The position numbers and the translations under genes were made by a program. From Prevotella sp. (GTDB taxonomy: Bacteria; Bacteroidota; Bacteroidia; Bacteroidales; Bacteroidaceae): a DNA stretch of 9,545 nt. Below are positions 1 to 6,500 of this stretch, piece after piece. The DNA is taken from contig JAIJUV010000089.1 in assembly GCA_022732315.1 (NCBI GenBank), forward strand, positions 1 to 9,545, written 5' to 3'. The notes beneath the pieces were generated by a model, which worked only from the letters and a program-made list of their open reading frames with translations, searched no databases and had not been told where the DNA came from. Within the stretch, counting starts at the first letter, position 1. Each line of letters starts with the position of its first letter.

Positions 1-70
1 GCTGACGGATTCGAACCGCCGACCCTCTGCTTGTAAGGCAGATGCTCTAAACCAGCTGAGCTAAGCGCCC
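1..70 (-). tRNA. tRNA-Val (anticodon UAC), 3' end cut by window edge
   Basis: Read on the minus strand, the sequence folds as a tRNA. The acceptor strand GGGCGCT is followed by a D arm, a TCTGC/GCAGA anticodon stem with loop CTTACAA, and a five-pair T arm with loop TTCGAAT. The anticodon TAC lies at positions 33-35 and decodes valine GUA codons (and, by wobble, other valine codons). Only the first three bases (AGC) of the 3' acceptor strand fall inside the window. The missing part would be the remaining four paired bases, the discriminator and any encoded CCA. It has its own promoter just upstream and lies beyond the terminator of the OmpA-family gene, so it is a separate transcription unit. 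Other tRNA genes may follow outside the window. Confidence 0.95.
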
Positions 71-90
71 TTACTTTTCGTAAGCGGTTG

Positions 91-122
91 CAAAGGTACT
101 ACAAATATTTGATTCCACCAAA
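91..122 (-). promoter_or_regulatory. Bacteroidota-type promoter for tRNA-Val
   Basis: On the minus strand a TTTG box (119-122) lies exactly 20 bp before TACCTTTG (91-98). This fits the Bacteroidota primary-sigma consensus of TTTG at -33 and TAnnTTTG at -7. Transcription should start near position 85, about 15 bases before the mature 5' end of the tRNA at 70. That leaves a short leader for RNase P to remove. The match is read directly from sequence; the start site is inferred. Confidence 0.8.
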
Positions 123-150
123 CTTTTTCCCGTTTTTTTTCAAATTTCTC

Positions 151-199
151 AAAAAATACATGAAAAGAAGGCACTTTTCACGGGGAAAAGTGCCTTCTT
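151..199 (-). terminator. Rho-independent terminator after the OmpA-family gene
   Basis: A perfect 15-bp inverted repeat (165-179 with 185-199) closes a five-base loop and starts 10 bases after the OmpA stop codon. On the minus strand the stem is followed by TTTTCATG and then a TTTTTT run, giving a U-rich tail. On the plus strand the sequence beyond the stem is not T-rich, so it should act only on minus-strand transcripts. It separates the OmpA unit from the tRNA promoter that follows. Confidence 0.85.
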
Positions 200-208
200 A
201 TAGGGAGA

Positions 209-1375
209 TTACTCGGCAATCTGAACGGTTGCACGACGATTATAAGAGTTTGGCTTCAACTCCTTCACACCGCCGTTTGCCTTGATTTCGATGTTATTTT
301 TATCCACACCCATCTTCACAAGCTGCTTTGCCAACTGCTCAGCACGTTTCTGAGAGAGTTTCTGATTGAATGCCTGAGAACCTGTTGCGCTATCAGCATA
401 ACCGGTAACCAGCAATTTGGTATCATTCTCTTTCGCAAACTCAGCAAGAGCCTTCACATTTACCAAATCCTTCTTGGATGCAATAGAAGACTTGCCGATA
501 TTGAAGAACACAGAAAGTGGAGTGTTGGCGAATGCAGGAGCAGCAGCCTCTGTCTTGGCAGCAGCATCATTCTTTGGCTGGTTCTCTACCAGCTTCTGCA
601 AACGCTCGTTTTCTGCATTGGCATCTGCCAAGGCTGCATTCAAGGCATCAAGCTCTGACTGATGGAGTGCATTGACTGCATCCATATCCGGAGCCTTCTT
701 CCATTTTGCACTACCCAGGTTGAAGGTCAAGCCCACCTCGGCATAGAAATTGTTGCAACGGCGCTTCCAGCTCTGGTCGGCTACACCCTTGCAGTTGTCG
801 ATGTTATGATCGAAGGTATTCACACCTGCCTCCACAAAGACGCTGGTCTTCTTGGCTACCTTCCAGGATGAGTGAACACCTGCACTGTAATCCAGGGCGT
901 ATGTGTTGTAGGTCATCGAACGACCCACACCGGCACCGGCAAATGCCATCACATCCCAGATGCGGTTTTCTCTGTAACCCTTGAAAAGATTGCTCAGGTT
1001 AAACATCACCTGCTCGTTCAATGCCCAATACTTGTTGCCATTGCCCTCGTTGGTACCATCGTTCCAGTCGGCATCCACCTTCTTGCCCCAGATGCCCTGA
1101 AGCTTGGTACGGAGACCGATGCTTGGTGTAAACCACTTACCGATGGCAAGAGATACACCTGGATTAGAGCGGAACTTCTTGAATGGACTCTTCGCCAAGC
1201 CATGTCCTCTCTCCTCGGCAGAATACCAGGCATTCCAGTCGGCACCTACCTGCACGAACCAATTACTTGCAAAAGAATTGGTGGCAATACTATACTTTTC
1301 ATCAGGAGTCACGTCCTGAGCAAAACTTCCCATTGTAACGCTAGCCAAAGCCAGCATAGCTAACAACTTTTTCAT
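209..1375 (-). CDS. OmpA-family outer-membrane protein
   Basis: This 388-residue protein should anchor the outer membrane to peptidoglycan. Residues 1-20 are a classic signal peptide ending SFAQ, so the mature chain starts at Asp21. Residues about 35-222 are rich in aromatic and glycine residues with alternating polarity, and they end in the strand YAEVGLTFNL; this suggests an eight-stranded beta-barrel. Residues 232-265 look like a short coiled coil, followed by an Ala-rich linker. Residues about 285-388 are an OmpA C-terminal domain. It carries GYAD (Asp328, the usual GHTD position), LSQKRAEQL and YNRR (379-382); the Asp and Arg are the expected diaminopimelate contacts. Two cysteines, Cys195 and Cys207, could form a surface-loop disulfide. 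The gene is followed by a strong terminator and preceded by an AT-rich gap, so it may be transcribed from its own promoter. The family assignment is firm, but the exact paralogue cannot be named. Confidence 0.93.
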   Translation of the reverse strand: MKKLLAMLALASVTMGSFAQDVTPDEKYSIATNSFASNWFVQVGADWNAWYSAEERGHGLAKSPFKKFRSNPGVSLAIGKWFTPSIGLRTKLQGIWGKKVDADWNDGTNEGNGNKYWALNEQVMFNLSNLFKGYRENRIWDVMAFAGAGVGRSMTYNTYALDYSAGVHSSWKVAKKTSVFVEAGVNTFDHNIDNCKGVADQSWKRRCNNFYAEVGLTFNLGSAKWKKAPDMDAVNALHQSELDALNAALADANAENERLQKLVENQPKNDAAAKTEAAAPAFANTPLSVFFNIGKSSIASKKDLVNVKALAEFAKENDTKLLVTGYADSATGSQAFNQKLSQKRAEQLAKQLVKMGVDKNNIEIKANGGVKELKPNSYNRRATVQIAE

Positions 1376-1411
1376 TTCTTTCTGATTTTAACTTATGGTT
1401 TACCTATACTA

Positions 1412-1441
1412 TAATTATATACACCTTAATTATATATACCC
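1412..1441. repeat. 15-bp imperfect tandem repeat in the mutL-OmpA gap
   Basis: Two adjacent 15-mers (1412-1426 and 1427-1441) match at 13 of 15 bases. Each begins TAATTATATA on the plus strand, which is TATATAATTA on the transcribed strand. They occupy about half of the 71-bp gap upstream of the OmpA-family gene, where a promoter would be expected. I see no clean TAnnTTTG there and no terminator for mutL. The repeat could be part of an AT-rich upstream element or a simple duplication. Confidence 0.6.
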
Positions 1442-1446
1442 CCACT

Positions 1447-3321
1447 CTATCCCAAGAGATGTTCTATCTCCTGCTGCTGCAGGATGCAAAGCACCGATTT
1501 GCCGTCGGGGGTGTAGTTTACATTCTCGCAAGCGAAAAGTCCGTTCACCAAACCCTCCATCTCGTCGTTGCTCAACACCTGTCCATGAGGTATCGCTGCC
1601 TGGCGAGCCAGCGAGAGTGACAGTGCCGTATTGATTTCGTCCATGGCAGACACGCCTTTCTCCACAGCACTCGCCACCATGTCCTGTACCAGCTTTACTG
1701 GATTCATTCCCTCCAATCCGGCAGGCACTGAGTTGACGGCATAACTGCCACCACCCAAGTCTTCCAATTCGAAGCCCATCTCGTTCATCTCGGGCAATAT
1801 CTTTTCAAAGATAACCTTCTCCGACATCGGAAATTGAACCACTTCAGGGAAGAGAACCTTCTGAGAATGGAAGGTGCGCTCCTTCAATTGGCGAAGATAC
1901 TGCTCAAAGAGGATGCGCACATGGGCACGATGCTGGTCGATAATCATCAAGCCCGATTTCACGGCTGTCATGATATACTTGCCCTTATACTGATAATGAG
2001 AAGGAGATTTCTCTGCAATGATACTGCTTGGCGATGTTCCTGCACTCGCTTCCTGATCCGGATTATCGAAGAGTTCCATCGTATGCTGCTCATCCTGGTC
2101 TTTCAGTCCCTCATAGAGCTGCTCCCAGTTTGGGTCAATCTCCGGTTTGGTGCTCGATGGTCCCGGAAAACCGGCACCCACAGGCTTGGCGTTGGAAGAA
2201 GAATGCACCTTGAAAGGATTGTAGCTAGGGTTCAGACTGATCTTCGGAGCCGGCGTCGATGCAGGAACTTCAGGATTATAAACAGGAATCTCCGGTTTAT
2301 CCTCCGTATCGAAATCGATGGTAGGCACATCATTGAACATGCCAATACTTTCCTTCACTGCCGCCGAGAGAATCTGCCAGATGGCCTGCTCGTTCTCAAA
2401 CTTGATTTCGGTCTTGGTAGGATGAATGTTGACATCGATGTCTTTAGGATCCACCTCGAAATAGAGGAAGTACGGCACCTGCTCGCCCAGCGGTATCAGT
2501 CGGTCGTAAGCTGCCATTACCGCCTTGTTGAAATAAGGGTGCTTCATGTATCTTCCGTTGACAAAGAAGAACTGATGAACTCCCTTCTTGCGTGCCGACT
2601 CAGGCTTGCCCACAAAGCCCCCCACCTTACACATGGTGGTTTCCACGTTCACAGGCAGCAGGTCATGATTGAACTTCTTGCCAAAGATATCCAGAATACG
2701 CTGGCGCAGATTCACCGCACGAAGATTGAACACCTCGGTGCCATTGCTGCGCAGGGTAAAGGTAATCTGAGGATTCACCAGGGCGATGCGCTCAAAGGCT
2801 GTCAGGATATTATTCAGTTCGGTGGCGTTCGACTTGAGGAACTTTCTTCGAGCCGGAACATTATAGAAGATGTTGCTCACCGAGAAGATGGTTCCCACGG
2901 CACAGGCACAAGGCTCCTGCCGTTCGTATCGGGATCCCGAGATGGCAACCAAAGTTCCAATCTCGTCACTTTCCTGTCGGGTTTTCAGTTCCACCTGCGC
3001 CACTGCGGCGATAGAGGCGAGAGCCTCACCACGGAATCCCATGGTGCGGAGCGCAAAGAGATCGTCTGCCTTGCGGATTTTCGAGGTAGAATGACGCTCG
3101 AAAGCCAATCGGGCATCGGTCTCCGACATTCCCTTGCCATCATCAATGACCTGGATATTGGTGCGACCGGCATCCACCACAGATACATGGATATTCCGGG
3201 CACCTGCATCCACAGCGTTCTCAACCAGCTCCTTGATCACGGAAGCCGGACGCTGTATCACCTCTCCTGCCGCTATCTGATTGGCAACAGAATCGGGTAA
3301 AAGTTGAATGACATCACTCAT
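1447..3321 (-). CDS. mutL: DNA mismatch repair protein MutL
   Basis: MutL is the ATPase that links MutS mismatch recognition to strand incision and repair. The 624-residue length is normal. The N-terminal GHKL ATPase shows [10 protein letters not shown] (31-40; Glu31 the expected general base, Asn35 the expected Mg ligand), DDGKGM (60-65) and GFRGEA (95-100). [12 protein letters not shown] (251-262) and HPTKTEIKF (300-308, with the conserved Lys303) complete the transducer domain. A Pro/Ser-rich linker spans about 335-440, and a C-terminal dimerisation domain spans about 441-624. In that domain the endonuclease motif reads DQHRAHV (462-468), with Val where DQHA(x)2E has Glu. The later cysteine and histidine positions are also replaced. 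A QKVLFP motif (487-492) matches the beta-clamp-binding motif. The start gives the canonical IxxLPDxVxNxIAAGEV opening. It is the last gene of the probable operon, 30 bp after the OstA-like gene. Confidence 0.97.
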   Translation of the reverse strand: MSDVIQLLPDSVANQIAAGEVIQRPASVIKELVENAVDAGARNIHVSVVDAGRTNIQVIDDGKGMSETDARLAFERHSTSKIRKADDLFALRTMGFRGEALASIAAVAQVELKTRQESDEIGTLVAISGSRYERQEPCACAVGTIFSVSNIFYNVPARRKFLKSNATELNNILTAFERIALVNPQITFTLRSNGTEVFNLRAVNLRQRILDIFGKKFNHDLLPVNVETTMCKVGGFVGKPESARKKGVHQFFFVNGRYMKHPYFNKAVMAAYDRLIPLGEQVPYFLYFEVDPKDIDVNIHPTKTEIKFENEQAIWQILSAAVKESIGMFNDVPTIDFDTEDKPEIPVYNPEVPASTPAPKISLNPSYNPFKVHSSSNAKPVGAGFPGPSSTKPEIDPNWEQLYEGLKDQDEQHTMELFDNPDQEASAGTSPSSIIAEKSPSHYQYKGKYIMTAVKSGLMIIDQHRAHVRILFEQYLRQLKERTFHSQKVLFPEVVQFPMSEKVIFEKILPEMNEMGFELEDLGGGSYAVNSVPAGLEGMNPVKLVQDMVASAVEKGVSAMDEINTALSLSLARQAAIPHGQVLSNDEMEGLVNGLFACENVNYTPDGKSVLCILQQQEIEHLLG

Positions 3322-3351
3322 CGTCGTTTAGATTTTAAAATAAGAACTATA

Positions 3352-5025
3352 CTATCGAACACCTGGTTTCTTCGTGAGCGTCTGAAGCGGAGCCTCATGG
3401 CGCTTGATTTCCTTCAGCTCGGAACCCTTCGCCTTGCCGCGCCATACGAAGATGTCGTTTTTATCCTTTGGACGGATATCTTCGAACCAGGCAAAGTTAG
3501 GCAGTTTATATTTGGCTGGCGGAATCTGGGTCATCGGATACATCGTACTGGTAAACTTGTTGGTCCAAATCTTGTCCAGCTTGCGTGCCGCTCCCAGATA
3601 CATACGCATGGTATCGGTCTCCAGATAATTGAGACCCACCAGCGAACTGTCCTTGTCGTTGGTCATGTAATACACGGTCTGCACATTACCGATGGCTTCC
3701 GACATCTTCATCTCGCCCTTGTCGAAATAAGACTTCATCTCGCTGGAGGTAATCTGGTTGAAGTGCTCCTTATCGGGCATCTGTTCGATGGAAAGCGCCT
3801 GACGCAGCACATGGGCAAAACGGATGGTGGAATCTGCCATATACACCCTGATTTCCTCACCCAGCAACTGGCGGTTGAGATTCCAGGTGACTGGATCCTT
3901 ATACATCGTCATACAAGAGTCCTGGGAATTGAATACCAGGGAATCGCACACTGCCTGGATGTCGTTGCGGAAGGCACGCACATGAGGATAGGCATGCACC
4001 TTGCGGTAAACGGAATCGGTATTGATGTTGAAGGTGTAGATACGCATCGTATCCGAATGCATCCACAAGGTATCTTTCTGCGAATAGTCGATAACAACAG
4101 GATTCTTGGTAGCGAATCCCTTACCGGTTTTCTCGTTATATCGGAGATAGTTGCATGTGAGCGAATTCTTGTTCTTCTTATCCACATACACCACATTGCC
4201 ATAGCCCGTGCTCTCGCCATTCTTCACATAGTAAAGACTGTCACCGGTGATGGTCTTGTCCTTGTCCACCAGCGTAGATCGGCCAAAGAGCTTTGCCTTG
4301 TCGGTCCTGGTATCGTAATAACCGTCGTGGGTGTTCACCACGCTGGCACCCGAGATAATCCTAGATGGTCCCACCAGATGGGCAGTAGATGTAGGTACGT
4401 CATAATACAGGGTATCGGTGGTAATCACATCCTTGCCGCTGCGCAGCTTCACGTTGAAGACGAACTTTGCCTCTCGAGTCTCGGTGTGATACTCTCCCCA
4501 GTCGGAAACCAGCTTGTCCCTGCCGTCAATCAGCGTACCGCCATCAAAGAAGTTCGCCATGTTATAGAGACGGTCGAAATCCAGACTGTCGGTAAGCAGC
4601 GTCTGTCGGCGATGGCGCAGCACCACATTCTTGCGGGCATGCATCATCTGCATCATTCCGTCGTAATCAGCCCTTTCGCAGGTAAGCGAGAGGGTGTCTC
4701 CCTGGCGGTAATGCACATGACCGAATGCCTTCACCGAGTTGGAACCCTGATAGAAATAGGCACTGTCGCAGGTGAGGTGACCGCCCTGATGCATGAAGGA
4801 AACCTTGCCCTTCACAATCTGGGCATCGGGATTGTTGCCATACATGTCGTAGCGCAGCTCATCGGCATGGAGCAGATAGACTCTGTCTCCCTGAGGGCGC
4901 TTCTTGTGTTTCTTCTTAGGTGCCTGCATAGCTAGCACCAAAGAAAACCCAAATAGGCATAGAATCAATGCGAAAAAGATTCTATGCCCGTTCTTGATAT
5001 TATTATAATGTCTGTTACTGATCAT
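3352..5025 (-). CDS. OstA/LptA-like lipopolysaccharide transport protein
   Basis: This 557-residue protein resembles the OstA-like proteins of Bacteroidota, relatives of LptA and the LptD N-terminal domain that form the periplasmic beta-jellyroll bridge carrying LPS to the outer membrane. Residues 15-33 form a hydrophobic signal or anchor segment with no clear lipobox, followed by a Lys-rich stretch. The rest is a string of similar short units about 25-30 residues apart: LTCDSAYF (84-91), LLTDSLDF (143-150), ITTDTLYYD (201-209), ITGDSLYY (259-266), LTCNYLRY (289-296) and VCDSLVF (359-365). Such repeats are typical of OstA jellyroll strands. It is much longer than E. coli LptA (about 185 residues). 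The C-terminal roughly 70 residues look less repetitive. Its ATG overlaps the SurA-like stop by 4 bp (ATGA), suggesting translational coupling. The family call is good; the specific Lpt role is inferred. Confidence 0.85.
   Translation of the reverse strand: MISNRHYNNIKNGHRIFFALILCLFGFSLVLAMQAPKKKHKKRPQGDRVYLLHADELRYDMYGNNPDAQIVKGKVSFMHQGGHLTCDSAYFYQGSNSVKAFGHVHYRQGDTLSLTCERADYDGMMQMMHARKNVVLRHRRQTLLTDSLDFDRLYNMANFFDGGTLIDGRDKLVSDWGEYHTETREAKFVFNVKLRSGKDVITTDTLYYDVPTSTAHLVGPSRIISGASVVNTHDGYYDTRTDKAKLFGRSTLVDKDKTITGDSLYYVKNGESTGYGNVVYVDKKNKNSLTCNYLRYNEKTGKGFATKNPVVIDYSQKDTLWMHSDTMRIYTFNINTDSVYRKVHAYPHVRAFRNDIQAVCDSLVFNSQDSCMTMYKDPVTWNLNRQLLGEEIRVYMADSTIRFAHVLRQALSIEQMPDKEHFNQITSSEMKSYFDKGEMKMSEAIGNVQTVYYMTNDKDSSLVGLNYLETDTMRMYLGAARKLDKIWTNKFTSTMYPMTQIPPAKYKLPNFAWFEDIRPKDKNDIFVWRGKAKGSELKEIKRHEAPLQTLTKKPGVR
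4956..4988 (-). other. 11-bp hairpin inside the OstA-like signal-peptide codons
   Basis: A perfect 11-bp inverted repeat (4956-4966 with 4978-4988) encloses an 11-base loop. It lies 38-70 bases into the OstA-like reading frame, within codons 13-24 of the hydrophobic signal segment. It sits shortly downstream of the ATGA junction with the SurA-like gene. The minus-strand RNA after it is not U-rich, so it is not a standard terminator. A translational or mRNA-stability effect is possible but unproven. Confidence 0.5.
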
Positions 5026-6473
5026 TTAACCCAACCTTGATATTCAAATTTGCAATCTTTGTAGCGGTCGTTCATGCGAACGTAGGTCTTCTTAATCTTG
5101 TCGACTACCCAGTCATGCAAAGTCTTTTCTCTTTCCTTGGCAAGTACCACGTCCTTCATCACCTGGAAGTCCTCGGTGATGGTGGCTCTGTGACCATCTA
5201 CACGGCTCACCAGCTTAATCAGGGCGCAAGTGGTCTTGCCCTTGCTGTTTACCATGGTGAAAGGCGCTGATACCTGACCCACCTTCATGGTGTCTACCAC
5301 GCGTGCCACCTCGGTAGGAAGATCCTTCATCTGGAACTTAGAGGTGCGGTCGGCAGAAGTGGCATTTGCCATCAGACCTTTGTTGTTTCGGGTATCCTTA
5401 TCGTCAGACAAGGCGCCTGCTGCATCCTCGAAAGAGAACTTCTTGGCACGGATGTCGTTGCCGATGGAATCCAGACGACCGATTGACTTGTCGATAGCCT
5501 CCTGAGAAACCACTGGCTTCAGCAGGATGTGACGACACTTGATCTTGTCACCGCGCTTGTCGATGAGCTGGATGATATGATAACCGAACTCCGACTCCAC
5601 AATCTTGGAAATCTTCTTCGGATCGGTCAGGTTGAATGCCACGTTGGCAAACGCTGGGTCCAACATACCTCTACCGATATAATCCATCTCTCCACCCATG
5701 CGGGCAGAACCCGGGTCTTCACTATACAGACGAGCCAAGGTTGCGAAAGTGGTCTCACCCTTGTTCACACGGTCGGTGAAGTCACGCAACTGGTTCTTGA
5801 CACGGTTGATTTCCTCCATAGGAATGCGAGGCTGCATGGTGAGAATCTCCACCTCCACCTCGGTAGGCACGAAAGGAATGCTGTCGGCTGGCAAGTTGTT
5901 GAAATACTTGCGCACCTGGGCAGGCGAAACCTTGATATCCTTCACCAGTTCCTGCTTCATCTTCTGGATGAGCTGCTGGTTCTTGAAATCATCGTGCATC
6001 TGCTGGCGCATCTGGGTAACGCTCTGCTTGCGGTATTCCTCCAGTTTCTCACGCGAACCAATCATGGAAATCCAGTGATTGATCTGGTCGTCGATGCCCT
6101 GCATCACTTCCGATTCAGAAACCTCGATACTGTCGATGGCTGCCTGATGGAGGAAGAGTTTCTGCACGGCGAGCTGCTCCGGAATGGAACAGTCGGGGTC
6201 GCCAGCATATTTGATTCCTTCTGCTTCAGCCTGAAGTCGAGTCACCTCGACATCCGACTTCAGGATAGCCTCATCGCCGACTACCCAAATCACCTCGTCA
6301 ACGACGCTGCCTGGGGCTATATTCTCCGAGTCACCCTTCGCTTCCTGCTGGCTCGAATCAGCTTCAGCTGCAGAAGCATGGCGGCTCATCCCCATACGTG
6401 AGGCGCTTGCACTCATGCCTATTACCAAGAGCAATGCCACAAACGCCAGACTCATTTTATATCCAGTATTCAT
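5022..6473 (-). CDS. surA: SurA-like periplasmic chaperone with two parvulin domains
   Basis: This 483-residue protein has the architecture of SurA, the periplasmic chaperone and peptidyl-prolyl isomerase that escorts beta-barrel proteins to the outer membrane. Residues 1 to about 25 are a signal peptide; Met7 is an alternative start that would also leave one. Residues about 57-190 form the SurA-type N-terminal chaperone region with helical, charged segments. The first parvulin domain (about 204-306) has YSEDPGSARMGGEMDYIG, LDPAF and GYHII (His299), but EVEILT where an HIL motif is usual. The second (about 311-425) starts with CRHILLKP (His315) but lacks the GGxxxW and G(Y/F)H landmarks. A basic C-terminal helix follows. 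It lies 27 bp after the PpiC-like gene and overlaps the OstA-like gene by 4 bp. The family call is firm; orthology to E. coli SurA is inferred from architecture. Confidence 0.88.
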   Translation of the reverse strand: MNTGYKMSLAFVALLLVIGMSASASRMGMSRHASAAEADSSQQEAKGDSENIAPGSVVDEVIWVVGDEAILKSDVEVTRLQAEAEGIKYAGDPDCSIPEQLAVQKLFLHQAAIDSIEVSESEVMQGIDDQINHWISMIGSREKLEEYRKQSVTQMRQQMHDDFKNQQLIQKMKQELVKDIKVSPAQVRKYFNNLPADSIPFVPTEVEVEILTMQPRIPMEEINRVKNQLRDFTDRVNKGETTFATLARLYSEDPGSARMGGEMDYIGRGMLDPAFANVAFNLTDPKKISKIVESEFGYHIIQLIDKRGDKIKCRHILLKPVVSQEAIDKSIGRLDSIGNDIRAKKFSFEDAAGALSDDKDTRNNKGLMANATSADRTSKFQMKDLPTEVARVVDTMKVGQVSAPFTMVNSKGKTTCALIKLVSRVDGHRATITEDFQVMKDVVLAKEREKTLHDWVVDKIKKTYVRMNDRYKDCKFEYQGWVK

Positions 6474-6500
6474 TGATACGTCCGTTCTGATAAATATATA

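Noticed and set aside
1..70. tRNA-Val as a possible integration site for a mobile element
   Set aside because: No integrase, direct repeat of the tRNA 3' end or atypical genes are seen. The tRNA 3' end lies at the window edge, so its far flank cannot be judged.
2929..2940. A 12-bp perfect palindrome (TCGGGATCCCGA) in mutL
   Set aside because: It encodes Ser-Gly-Ser-Arg in a well-conserved frame, is isolated, and has no partner site. It is most simply chance.
1834..3300. A 488-codon open frame on the plus strand opposite mutL
   Set aside because: It lies wholly inside mutL, which has every family motif. The antisense product is rich in His, Arg and Leu with no signature, so it is a reading-frame shadow.
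3492..3499. A TAnnTTTG-like match on the minus strand inside the OstA-like gene, upstream of mutL
   Set aside because: The 8-mer reads TAACTTTG, but there is no TTTG or TTG box at about 20 bp upstream and the site is 170 bp inside the coding region. The motif is short enough to occur by chance.
3304..4935. A 543-codon open frame on the plus strand opposite the OstA-like gene
   Set aside because: It mirrors the codons of a well-supported gene, gives His/Ile/Val-rich sequence with no recognisable domain, and has no promoter or leader. Long antisense frames arise readily from this codon usage.
5529..6401. A 290-codon plus-strand frame opposite the SurA-like gene, and a similar 301-codon frame at 6504-7409
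   Set aside because: Both are shadows of confirmed secreted parvulin proteins and show no domain, start context or promoter of their own.
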